NCBI GenBank assembly: GCA_024364735.1
Contig: JAGFNQ010001191.1
Span: 88,057 to 152,056 of the forward strand
Length of the DNA stretch: 64,000 bases
DNA from: Boesenbergia rotunda
Taxonomy: Eukaryota; Streptophyta; Magnoliopsida; Zingiberales; Zingiberaceae
Direction of reading: 5' to 3'
Both the position numbers and the translations under genes were made by a program. This document shows positions 54,282-64,000 of this stretch, in pieces. The notes under the pieces are model-generated. The model searched no databases. It was not told the origin of the DNA and saw nothing but the letters and a program-made list of their open reading frames with translations. Each line of letters starts with the position of its first letter. Position 1 is the stretch's first letter.

Positions 54282-55183
54282 AAGGTTCCGAAAATCGAAT
54301 CAGACATTGAACCGGTCGAGGCAAGGGTTCAGAGGTTTAGAGGTTCAACCGGTTTGACCGGGGGTTCAACCGAGATATAACCGATATATAATAAAGCATG
54401 TATTTATATAAATATATGAAACTAACGACTTATCCAACTATTTTCTTCAAGATTCGATCAACTAGGTCGAGCATGTGATATGTTTTTGTTAGCAACTCAA
54501 CACGGTATTCTTGAAAAAATGATTAGTTTCAAAGAAAAATTCAAGTTTAAAACAAAGGACACTAGCAAAGCACATGCAAAATCCAGGTTTAACAAATCTG
54601 GATACGAATTAAAGAATCTTATTAGAAGTTAAAATTATATCACGATAGCATTTGTTCACCAATAAACACTTAAATAGATGACACTAGCAAAGCACATGCA
54701 AAATCACTTTTTCAAATATGTCATATACTGCTGCCTCGTATGCCAGCACAACGACGCAACGAGGCTAGCAGCGGGACGAGGCTAGCTGAGGCAGGGCGAC
54801 GTGATGAGGCTGGTGGAGGTGGGGCGACGCGGCGAGAGGCTAGCTGTGGCGGCTCTCTTGCAAGCAAACAATAGGTTTGTTCGTTTGGGACTTTGGGTGA
54901 AAGCAAACTAGGTTTTTGACATTTTATTTTTTTAATTTTCATTTTTAAGAAAGAAAACAAAACTGCAAAAGGGGGAAAAAATCAAAAAATGAAAAATAAA
55001 ATAAACCAAGCCGGTTAGACCGATTTTTCCGGTTTGCCCGGTTCACCGGTTCCCGGCCGGTTCAAAACGGTTCGCACCCGGTTCTTGAGTAGCCGATTTT
55101 TAGAATCAACTCGGATCGGAAATCTGGCCGGTTCCTGGTTCAATCGGTCCGACCGGCCGGTCTGGTCCGGTTTTCAGAACACT
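54282..55183. mobile_element. Element N, small Mutator-like element, about 900 bp
   Basis: The LTR sequence GGTGAATATC is duplicated on both sides (54272-54281 and 55184-55193), a 10 bp TSD. The ends form an imperfect inverted repeat: AAGGTTCCGAAAATCG at the left, and the complement of the right end reads AGTGTTCTGAAAACCG. Subterminal GGTTCAACCGG/CCGGTTGA motifs run in both directions. The minus frame 54721-54960 is Pro/Ala/Arg-rich with no known domain. No transposase. Confidence 0.75.
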
Positions 55184-55258
55184 GGTGAATATCGATCGAT
55201 AATTTTTCAGAAAACTTAGAGCAATTGCGCAGGGAAAAAATACAATGCTAACACTGTT

Positions 55259-55350
55259 ATTTTTTGGGCAATTTACCAAAGGGCGTCCCTAACAATACGT
55301 AATTACCAAAGGGCGTCCCATGGTTTCTATTTTACCAAAGGGCGCAGCCC
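55259..55350 (+). repeat. MULE left terminal region
   Basis: ACCAAAGGGCG occurs three times (near 55275, 55305 and 55333), spaced about 30 bases. The terminal GGGCAATTTACCAAAGG is my candidate inverted-repeat end; its partner lies outside the window. Confidence 0.55.
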
Positions 55351-55415
55351 TTTAAGTGAACTTCCTATTCTACCCTTGGCGCCACAATACACCTTTTCCA
55401 TTACCATTTTCGAGA

Positions 55416-55500
55416 CATCCGAACCACTTTTGCAGTAAAATAAGAATTTGTGGTTCGGATGGCAAGGTAGTGGAAATATTCTCAGCCTATATATATAATA
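55416..55500 (+). promoter_or_regulatory. MULE promoter: 12 bp inverted repeat and TATA box
   Basis: CATCCGAACCAC (55416-55427) and GTGGTTCGGATG (55450-55461) are perfect inverted partners with a 22 base loop, about 27 bases before a TATATATATAATA run (55488-55500). Likely the transposase promoter, with the repeat as a possible factor-binding dyad. Inferred. Confidence 0.45.
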
Positions 55501-55826
55501 CTAACTTGCAAAAGTCGAATCATCACGAGGGTACGTATATATTCCGACTTTGCACAACTCAATTGATCAAGGCAGCTGAGGAAGATAGGTGTTGAAGGAG
55601 AAAAAGCAAGCAACAGATTGGTAACAAATACAAATAGCAATGTACGTATGATTGTCATCTTTGATATTGTATCAGACCTGGTTTTATACTTATCAACTCT
55701 TACTAGAATTTGTATGTTTGGAGGAGTCTAAGGGTGATATGATTACATAATAAGGCTCTGTGAAATTTGTTAAAATGAAGATAAAAAAATGCTTGAATTC
55801 GACCTAGGGATGATATATTACCATAT

Positions 55827-56430
55827 CAGGCCCTAGAAGGGCCAGAAATTAAAGGAGTTAAATCCCTAGGAGTGCATGATATCATTAGATTTCAGGCCCT
55901 AGGAGTGAATCAAATATGTTGTTTTCAGGCATTGGCAGGGGCTGAAAAAAATGAATTCAGGTCCACCTAGGGCCTGAAAAAAAAGAAATTCAGGTCCTCC
56001 CAGGGCCTGAAATGAAAAGATTTCAGGTCCTTACAGGTGCTGAAATCATTGGATTTGAGGGCCTGGGAGGGCCTGAATCAATATAATTCAGGCCCTGTGA
56101 TTTCAGGCCCTGGGAGGCACAAGGGGGTGGGCCTGAAATAAAATGATTCAGGCCCACGGAGGGCCTGAAATAAATCATTTCAGGCCCACCTTGGGCCTGA
56201 AATAAATCATTTCAGGCCCACCGTGGGCCTGAAATAAAATGATTTCAGGCCCACCGTGGGCCTGAAATGATTTATTTCAGGCCCACCGTGGGCCTGAAAT
56301 AAAAACATTTCAGGCCCAATGGAGGGCCTGAAATAAAAAATTGGCAGGGCTAGGGTGGGCCTGAAATCACTTCAATTCAGGCCCAGTTTGGGCCTGAATA
56401 CCTCCATTTCAGGCCGAGGATGAGCCTCAA
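55827..56430. repeat. MULE palindrome array 1
   Basis: About fifteen imperfect palindromes of the form CAGGCCCA-n-TGGGCCTG separated by A/T-rich AAATAAATCATTT-like spacers, about 30-34 bases per unit. The outer units are degenerate (CAGGTCCACCTAGGGCCTG, CAGGTCCTTACAGGTGCTG); those in the middle are the most regular. It lies within the inferred first intron of the transposase gene. Confidence 0.9.
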
Positions 56431-56537
56431 GTGGGAAAATTTCCGGGTTTTTCAGCAAGGTTAGAGGTTTGGGCCTTCCTAGGTCCTTGATTATGTTTTT
56501 CAAAGTTTGCTAAATGTAATTTTAATTTATTTTTCAG

Positions 56538-58638
56538 GGATGATAATGATGTTGACGAAATTATCTCCGAAATATGGAATACTCTTGATGATAATGCTGT
56601 CACGGGGAATGGATCAGAAATTACAAGGAATTTGGCAATTGATCTAAATGAAGAAGCAACTAATATAGAAGGTGAGGGTTTGAATTCTTCTTCAAGAGTT
56701 GTTGAATTCTTTGAGGCAACTTGGAGTGGGGAGGAAGGAATTGAAATCCGGAATGCAAATGAATTAGAACCCATTACAAGTGTACTAGAATTCCAAGCCG
56801 ATGATATGCAGATTGAGGAATATGATTTCCCCCCAGATGAGTACAGTGACTTAGAGGAGGAGTTTCCATTAGCTGAAGATCCTTATATTTTAAATTCTCG
56901 ATTGCTTGCTGGGCCAATTGGAGAGTTAGAGGCAAGAGATGGGCATGAATTTTTTGTGGGGCAGATATTCCCATCTAGAGAAGAATTCAAGAATGCACTT
57001 GTCAAACATGCCATGATTAAGCATATGAGATATAACCCAGTTGACACCCGAAAAAATAGAGTTAAAGCAGTGTGCTTCAACCAACCATGTACATGGAGAG
57101 TAGTAGCAAGGGGGGAAGTAGAGTTCACTGTTACAAAATATATAAAGGAGCACCAATGCGGAACTGTTAGGGAAAGTGCTGATCATCATGCATGCTCTTC
57201 ATCATTTGTTGCTTCTTTTGTTGAACAGCAATTTCTTCATAATGAACAATACAAACCAAGTATGATTATATCAGATATTAAAGCTAGATTTGGAGTGACC
57301 ATATCATACAGAAAAGCATACATAGCTAGGGAGAAAGCATTGAAAAAGGTTGTTGGAGATTATGATGAGGCTTATAGAGATCTTCCACAATATCTGCGTG
57401 AGTTAAGAGCTAGAGATCCTGAAACGTATGTGGCACTATGCAGGAATGGTGACAATCAGTTCCAACGGTGTTTTTGGGGTTTTGGTGCTTGCCGAAGGGT
57501 TTTCAGGTCTTATTTGCGTAGACTTATCGGAATTGATGCCACACACCTAAGATGAAAGTTTCCGGGAGTAATGTTGATTGCAACGACGATTGATGGTAAT
57601 GACAATGTTCTTCCAGTTGTCTTCGCAATAGCTGAAGTTGAATGTGGGTCTGCATGGGAGTGGTTTTTGGAGCATACAAAGAGGTTCTTTGGTGTCGATG
57701 ATCACTCAATCACCATAGTATCAGATAGACATCGGGGCATTATATCAGCAGTTAGAAAAGTCTACCCAAACGCGCATCATGCCTTTTGTTGCCACCACAT
57801 GTGTTGTAATTTGGTAACTGATACTGGGAGTAGAGCTGCTGTAGGTTTGTTTTGGGCAGCAGCACGAGCCAACACAACACTCCAATATGATATGATAATG
57901 CAGACAATGCTTGAAAAACATCCAGTTGCCCATAAGTGGCTTCACAAAATTGACCCTAAAAGGTGGGCAAATGCACACTTTACAGGGAGAAGGTACAGAA
58001 TGCTTACCACGAATTGTGTGGAGAGCTTAAATGCTTTGTTCAAGTCTACACGTGAGCTTCCCATAAACAGATTAATTGATAATACAAGAAGAAAAGTTGC
58101 TCAATGGTTCTATAACCGTAGAGAGCAAGTCTCCAAATGGCAGCTTGCTTTGACACCTAATGCTACAAAAGAAATGGATTCAAGGAGAGAGAAAGCAAGA
58201 GCTTATAAGGTTCACCCTTACTCTCAATCAGAAATGGAAGTAGAAACATGGGGCACTTCATACATTGTTGATTTGGAAAAAAAGGTTTGTCAATGTGGGG
58301 AGTTTCAAATTTCAGGACTTCCTTGCTCACATGCTATTGCCGTAATCATTTACAGGAACATGGATACACTTCCTTATTGTGAGCATTTTTTTTATTCTGA
58401 AACTTGGAAGTGGGTTTACATGGATCGTATTTTCCCTTGTAGAAGCAAGCAGTTTTGGCCTACTGGAGTAAACGACATTACAGTTCTATGTCCCCGTAGC
58501 CTTGTGCAGCCTGGTAGACGAAAGAAGGCACGAATAGAGTCCAGACACAATGGCAAGGTCAAACTAAAATGCAGCCGGTGCAAACAACTTGGTCATAATA
58601 AAAGGACATGTAGAATGCCGCCAGCCCCAAGGTCTTGA
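56538..58638 (+). pseudogene. MuDR/MULE transposase, one in-frame stop
   Basis: A 700-codon frame broken only by TGA 57553-57555, at the Gly that follows DATHLK/R in relatives. Domains in order: acidic N-terminus; a MuDR DNA-binding region (about residues 115-195, REEFKNALVKHAMIKHMRY and a Cys/His set ending KEHQC); a MULE DDE transposase core with IDATHL, ATTIDGNDNVLPVVFAIAE, IVSDRHRGI and LTTNCVESLNA, which hold the probable D, D and E; a SWIM zinc finger CQCGEFQISGLPCSH; and a CX2CX4HX4C knuckle CSRCKQLGHNKRTC near the end. An acceptor TTTTCAG (56531-56537) opens the frame, so an upstream exon is needed (a split ATG at 55640-55641 plus G 56538 fits). It excises and inserts MULE DNA. The stop suggests recent inactivation. 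Confidence 0.9.
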
Positions 58639-59914
58639 GTTAATTGGTATATGTAGTGACCCAATATTCTGAGTGAAGTGTATATTTTGTATGGAGGATA
58701 ACTGAATGTAAAGATTTTGTATATTTTACAGCTATAGTATTGTCAAAAAACTAGTTGTTGTTAATGTTGTGACTTGAAGAAGTATTTCAATATTATGATA
58801 CATTTCTTCTTGTGTAAAGTGATGTAAGCAGAATTGAGCAGTTGTGAAGTTTTCGGATTTTGAAACCCACCAAAATGTAATTTCTGGTCTTGAAGTCCTG
58901 AAGTCCTATGGTTTGTGAATATATGTCATTTGAGACCCTTTGTTTGTTTGTTTGCTTTGTTGAATCATTGTTCTGTGCCAACTGATACTGTATTAACACG
59001 TAATTGATAATCATTAGGACTATGTTTGGAGACCAAAAATACCATCTCCTAGCTATCTAAACTTTAACTACTGGTAATGAGCTTTGAGAATTCAAAATAT
59101 CATAGGTCCATGAAACAAACCTCCTGCTGTGCCAAATTCTGAAAAAATGAGGTAATGATGTGGATGGAATTAAATTGTGGTATGCAATGTCTATGTAGGT
59201 ACTCTTTTTTTGTTTAATATTAAAAATAATTTCACAACATGTATATTTATATAAAATATTTAATCATTCTAATATTGAATTATTTGAAATCTGAAATGAG
59301 ATTATTTGAATTCTGAACATTATTGTGTCAGGCCCAGCTGGGCCTGAAATGGAATTATTTCAGGCCCAGAGTGGGCCTGAAATGAGATGATTTTTATTTC
59401 AGGCCCACGCTGGGCCTGAAATAATATCATTTCAGGCCCAGCGTGGGCTGTGATTTAAAATAGGGTAGAGGAAAAGTAAGGTTCAATATTGCTTATAGTA
59501 TCGACAAGAGGACAGATTATAGATTACAGTTTTAGACAATAACAAGGATCCAAAGCAATGCTCCATTGGTTTATCAAAATGGTTTACATACATTTTAACT
59601 ACAAACATATATTGTTTGTCATTAAACTTACATTATACAACTGAATCATTTTGTTTCAGGCACTGACTGGGTTTCCTAAAATGCTTTGTATCAGGCCCAA
59701 TGTGGTCCTCATTTCAAATGATTCTAGCAAAAACAAGGTTCAATATTACTGAAAAAATTCGACAACATTTACAGATTACAGATCATATATGAGACAAACC
59801 CAATAATCCGAAGCAAAGTTTCATTGATTTGAGAAGGAGTACATGGATTGTATAATTACAAATACAATGTTTGTGCTGACAATTACATATGCATAGTATG
59901 AACAAAAACTCTAG
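58639..59914. repeat. Convergent intergenic region with palindrome array 2
   Basis: No gene. 59329-59452 holds four CAGGCCC/GGGCCTG units like those of arrays 1 and 3; one more degenerate copy lies near 59658-59710. The rest is AT-rich 3' flank of both genes. Confidence 0.75.
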
Positions 59915-62821
59915 TTACAGATTTAGCTTCCAACACTTGTCTCTCATTATTTTATAGCCCACTTGAAATCGATAATTTTTCATATCCTTTTGGCTAAAAT
60001 CTGTAGATCTTTGGAAAACTAGACTTTCTGCATACCGCATCATGAAAAAGGCACAATCCGACCTGAAAAACCAATATTGACATTGTTGTCATCTTATAAA
60101 ATCAACTATGAAATGCATTGTTATTTTTAACAAAAATAAACATCCTCTTACGATCTGGATTGGGTGGGTCCTTGTACAACAATTTTAGTAAACTCTGTCC
60201 CAGATATGGCAGGCAATCCTTTATTCCATGTCTTGTAATAATCCCAGGTCATATTTTTGAAAAACGCCACCTACACAGATATGACATTAGTAACAATTAT
60301 ATTGGTATGAACCTTTTGTTGAGGTATATCTATGAAGTAGAAAACTTACAGTTTTTTCAAATTTAGCAGTGTACCCTTCTGTGGTGCCGAGAGAATTATA
60401 ATGATGGATACAACCTTCCACGAGGTCAATAACCATTAGATGTCAATGATCGTCTGCATTATTTAGAGGACATATGATATATCTAATCGGCTTATCCGTA
60501 TCAGTAGCAATAGTTTGTTCAAAAGCGTGAGCGTGAATCGCCTCAAAAAGATCCTATGGTTATTAAAAAGTAAGTGTCAGTGGACTAAATTATAGAAAAA
60601 AATAATAATGATTAAGTAGCTAATTCACTTACATCAAACCCCACCCCACACAATATGGAGGGCTGGTATGGTGAGTTACACGCTTTTGCTTCATTTCCAA
60701 GAATAGTCCAGTATGCATTGATGCAATCCCCGGTAGTGTAGTCATTCCAATCAAATATTGTCAAAAAAGATAGCATATCTAATGTAAAGGTCCCATTGGA
60801 CCATACTGGGTTCAACTCATACCTACATGCAAATAAGATAAGCAACTTAATGAAATGCTTGAAGATTCAATTTTATTAATGAATGTCAATAATCATCATT
60901 GTTTTACAATATTTTCCAAATGCAATAGCAACTAACTCACTTTAATTTACTAAGCTTTAATAATGTTTCAGCAATCTCTGAATCTTTAGGCTTCTTCTTA
61001 AAAATTGCCCTGGAATTCCTCAAGATTTTGCTTTGACCTTTTGAAATTCTTTAGCTTTAGCTGCGTGATGTTCAGATATGTTTGTTTGTGTGGAGGTCTC
61101 AGATTTATTTGTTTGCGTTGTAGTATCTGAGATTGATGGGGCAGGAGCCGCGTCATCTTCATCATCATCTTCATCTCATCCTCATCCTCATCCTCATCCT
61201 GAACAACTTGTTTGCCTTGCCTTTGGGCTGGTAGTCTTGTGTGAACTGAGTTTTTTTTAATTTTTTGGCAAGTGGCTCATCTTCATCTGACCCTTGCTTT
61301 GCAATTGTTCATACAGCTTCTTGATTCTTTGGTTACACTGAAGTATGATCTTCTCTCTTGCAGCTAGTTTTTTTCATTACGCTCCTCTTGTACTTTAAGC
61401 TGCAAACTTTGTCACCAATTATTATATCCTTTCAACAATGATGTCATCCTTTTGTTTAAGTTGCGACTCCTTCTCTGCAATGATTGTTTCTTTCTGAGCA
61501 ATAATTTGATCCTTGGCACTGATTTCTGTTGCTGTCTCACTTGTGGCTTCCTCCAAACTTTTAAGTGCTATATTTAAATCGTGCTGTAAGGTCTCAATTT
61601 GTTCTTGTTTTTGTATACATATATTGCAGGCTTCCGTTTTAAGGCATGTTGCCTTCCTTGTGTGTCTGGCTTCCTTCTGGTGCCTGCTGTAATTCCTCAG
61701 AGTGTACCTCAAGTGGTTGAGTTGGAGGATAGTAGTCAGGTACCAAATCATGCTCTATATCAAACGGAATTAAATCAACAATAATTGAATCTGTGCCACA
61801 CGGTCTATCATCCTCTTGATACTCTCAACGTGGGCTTTAGGCCAAGTCCAGCGAAGTATTCTTGGCAATTTATGAGGATGTTGAGGAGCAGCAATCTAAT
61901 ATGTTCAGTAACCCATACCTGCAACATCATTATAATCAGTAAATTATATCCATCATCAAATTATATCAGCAGTATAAGTAACTATAACTTACAGCCAAAA
62001 TATTTGGAAATCCCTTGAGCAAGGAGCCTTGGCCGGTTGGGTTGAATCACCTACATGTCTTCTATGCCTCAATGTCACCTCCTTTCCAATGGCTCCCAAC
62101 TGAGGAGCCATGAAATTGTACACGCATTGCACCAATATAGTTTCGTAGATTGTCAAAATCATCTACACAATCAATAAGTGACACGGCAGGAATGGCAAGT
62201 ATGCTGCTAGTACCACAAAATAGCACTGTACTGAAAAAATAGAGTATATACAACTGACAGTACAGCTTGTCATTGGATGTAGACTTTATTAGCAGTTTCT
62301 CCAAATGTCGGGCAGAACAACTGGAATCTTCAAAATACTCCTTGTACAGTGGCGTGGAGGCCTCATTTAAATCAAGTTGACTATCTCTCCATGGTCAGGT
62401 AACCTAGAATAAGTATATATCAACCTTTGTGAAATTCAGATTTTTCCCATGGATTACAAAGCTCTGTTCTTCTTCATCCCAATTATCAAACATGTTCTGA
62501 ACTTGGGTCTTACACAAGAACTAGTAGGAAGTCGAGGACCCAAGAAAAGGGTGTGTCTCGAAGCAACTGTTCTTGTGCTGGTGTGGGTGGAACAGAATCA
62601 ATAAAATTTTTGAAATGGGATAGGCTACTTTTCCAGTTCATTCGTTTGCTTCGACCTCTGTTGGCAAAACTTGAATACTGGGTAGGCAATTTGATTTTTC
62701 GTTTTGGCAGCTGTTTTTTCTCATGACTTCCCCCAGAGACTTGCTGTTTCTTAGATTTGGTGGGAGCAGCTTTCTTTGAAGCTGATCTTTTTTGACCCAT
62801 ACCGAACTTTGCAACCATCAA
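59915..62821 (-). pseudogene. Ulp1-like cysteine protease (C48) gene carried by the MULE
   Basis: A multi-exon minus-strand gene. The last four exons have clean GT-AG borders and one frame: 60633-60822, 60350-60553, 60152-60270 and 59915-60062. Together they read CINAYWTILGNEAKACNSPY, then YIICPLNNADDH, LMVIDLVEGCIHHYNSLG, PTQSRSSDCAFFMMRYAE and a TAA at 59915-59917. This is the Ulp1 (SUMO/ubiquitin-like protease) fold: His in DDH, oxyanion Gln in PTQ, nucleophile Cys in SDC six residues on. The usual Trp after His is TGA, and the Asp of the YDS box is Asn (YNS), so activity is doubtful. Upstream pieces: a coiled coil (61422-61751), an acidic Asp/Glu run (61160-61200), EYFEDSSCSARHLEKLL (about 62062-62345) and a Lys-rich, nuclear-type N-terminus (62510-62821). 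Upstream exon borders are uncertain. Confidence 0.75.
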
Positions 62822-63330
62822 AAAAAATTATTTGACACAAACAAAAATGACACTTAGAATTCGTTCATAAAAGGGCCTCCTCAAATTCAGTCTTTTACTG
62901 AAAACTATCGCTAACCCTAGGTGAAAGCAAGAACTGAAATGACAAACTAAAAATTAGGGTACGTACAAGTCGACTAGTGCGATGACGATGATGTCGCCCA
63001 CAACTTCTCCAATCAAGACAAGCCCGCAACCTTCAAATCGCAACAAATCTGGAGCTAAACAAATCAGTGACTGCTATACAAATGAGTGACTGCTGGGCCT
63101 GATATAAAGGGTTTCAGGCCCTAGGAGGCGCTTTTTATATGTATTATAAATATAATTTAGGTTATATCTATTTTTATTTATAAAAATAAAACTAAATTTG
63201 GAATATGTCATATATATTTCAGATTTTGGATTTGCTTTTTATTGATTATGTATTTATATTTACTTTTCAAGGCTCTAAAATTCAGATATATTTAATTTTA
63301 TTGATTATGTTTTTAATTTTATTGAACGAA
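62822..63330. other. 5' flank of the Ulp1-like gene
   Basis: AT-rich, no gene. It holds one isolated palindrome pair (GGGCCTGATATAAAGG and CAGGCCCTAGGAGG, about 63098-63127). It is probably the promoter of the minus-strand gene, but no clear TATA box was fixed. Confidence 0.4.
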
Positions 63331-64000
63331 GCTGGGCCTGAAATAAGATATATTCAGGCCCTAGTTGGGCCTGAAATAAAATTATTTCAGGCCCACCTTG
63401 GGCCTGAAATAAAATTATTCAGGCCCAACCTGGGCCTGAAGTCAAATTCTTTCAGGCCCACCGTGGGCCTGAAACAAAATTATTCAGGCCCACCTAGGGC
63501 CTGAAATAAAATTCTTTCAGGCCCACCTGGGCCTGAAACAAAATTATTCAGGCCCACCTTGGGCCTGAAATAAAATTATTTCAGGCCCACCGTGGGCCTG
63601 AAATAAAATTATTCAGGCCCACCTTGGGCCTGAAATAAAATTATTTCAGGCCCACCGTGGGCCTGAAATAAAATTATTCAGGCCCAACCTGGGCCTGAAG
63701 TCAAATTCTTTCAGGCCCACCGTGGGCCTGAAAAAAATTATTCAGGCCCACCTAGGGCCTGAAATAAAATTCTTTCAGGCCCACCTAGGGCCTGAAACAA
63801 AATTATTCAGGCCCACCTTGGGCCTGAAATAAAATCATTTCAGGCCCAACTTGGGCCTGAAATAAATCATTTCAGGCCCACCGTAGGCCTGAATAAAATT
63901 ATTTCAGGCCCACCTTGGGCCTGAAATATTATTCAGGCCCACCTAGGGCCTGAAATAAAATTATTCAGGCCCAACCTTGGGCCTGAAATAAAATTATTTC
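63331..64000. repeat. MULE palindrome array 3, runs off the window
   Basis: About 20 units of 31-33 bases, each CAGGCCCACC-n-GGGCCTG plus an AAATAAAATTATTT spacer that is nearly self-complementary too. The array has a higher-order repeat: an eight-unit block starts at 63420 and again at 63679, exactly 259 bases apart. The plus-strand frame at 63205-63504 is repeat translation, not a gene. Confidence 0.9.

Larger units (their letters stand above)
46472..55258 (-). mobile_element. Element L, Copia-type element, deleted and interrupted
   Basis: 3' LTR 46472-47700, polypurine tract from 47701, RT (48600-49818), integrase (52335-53060), gag (53061-54023), primer-binding site 54230-54243, and a 5' LTR start (54244 onward) broken by N (54282-55183) and finally by the MULE at about 55259. 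RNase H and protease are missing. Solo LTR M splits pol. Its LTR is of the element B type, so L may be a pol-bearing relative of B. Confidence 0.75.
55259..64000 (+). mobile_element. Large MULE with transposase and Ulp1-like gene
   Basis: Starts inside the 5' LTR of L at about 55259 with TTTTTTGGGCAATTTACC, and is incomplete at the right edge. Order: terminal region with three ACCAAAGGGCG repeats; hairpin; TATA box; palindrome array 1; MuDR-type transposase (plus strand); short array 2; Ulp1-like gene (minus strand, convergent); array 3. This gene pair fits the MULEs described from Arabidopsis that carry ULP-like genes (Kaonashi type). The right end and the TSD cannot be seen. Confidence 0.8.

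Noticed and set aside
54721..54960. Pro/Ala/Arg-rich 79-codon frame in element N
   Set aside because: Compositional bias in a GC-rich repeat (GGCGACG units), no domain, no supported start.
55827..56430. CRISPR-like array of regular repeats and spacers
   Set aside because: The repeats are palindromes with spacers that are themselves similar and A/T-only; the context is a plant MULE with a eukaryotic intron-containing gene.
61078..61260. Ser/His/Pro-rich plus-strand frame
   Set aside because: Antisense of the acidic Asp/Glu run of the Ulp1-like gene, produced by a CATCCT-type microsatellite.
63205..63504. 99-codon plus-strand frame with PEIK repeats
   Set aside because: Translation of the palindrome array; no gene features.

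Overview
The window is plant nuclear heterochromatin made almost wholly of transposable elements. No housekeeping gene, rRNA, tRNA or CRISPR array was found. LTR retrotransposons primed from initiator-Met tRNA (TGGTATCAGAGC), Copia gag/pol fragments, a Tekay-like Gypsy solo LTR, an hAT-type MITE and a Mutator-like element (MULE) carrying a Ulp1-type protease gene all indicate an angiosperm. A monocot is possible from the style of the LTR families, but I cannot fix the species.

Layout. 1-1745: 3' end of a plus-strand Copia element (RNase H tail, untranslated region, LTR). 1746-3583: a complete 1.8 kb non-autonomous LTR element. 4437-5661: plus-strand Copia LTR, leader and start of gag. 5656-22356: a nest of three minus-strand elements. 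Element A (truncated, gag) contains B (5873-19637; gag plus an accessory gene), and B contains C (8647-14365; an intact gag and no pol). 22357-23679: a Gypsy LTR/leader/gag fragment. 23680-40598: element E, a minus-strand Copia element with recognisable gag and pol. Its gag is split by solo LTR G (30826-39584), which itself contains solo LTR H and element I; I contains solo LTR J, and J contains a Gypsy scrap. 40599-46471: rearranged pieces F and K plus an inverted gag fragment. 46472-55258: element L (RT, integrase, gag; minus strand), broken by solo LTR M and by a small Mutator-like element N. 55259-64000: a large MULE that runs off the right edge.

How the parts relate. Target-site duplications (TSDs) date the insertions relative to one another: hosts first, nested elements later. 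B and C keep gag and cis signals but lack protease, integrase and reverse transcriptase, so they could only have moved with enzymes supplied by pol-bearing relatives such as E or L. Most coding regions have stops, frameshifts or lost catalytic residues. The C gag (545 codons) is the one retroelement ORF of full apparent length. The MULE transposase is complete except for one TGA.

The most unusual signals are: (1) arrays of short palindromes with a GGCCC/GGGCC core in three places in the MULE; (2) family-specific palindromes (CAGTCGACTG, GGCGCC, GAGGTGCCTC, GGGCGCCC) beside the TATA box in the U3 of related LTRs; (3) a second copy of such a promoter inside element B, aimed at its accessory gene; (4) a potential pseudoknot over the gag start codon at 5.3 kb; and (5) a MULE-borne Ulp1-like gene that keeps its splice sites and catalytic Cys but has lost the Asp and gained a stop.
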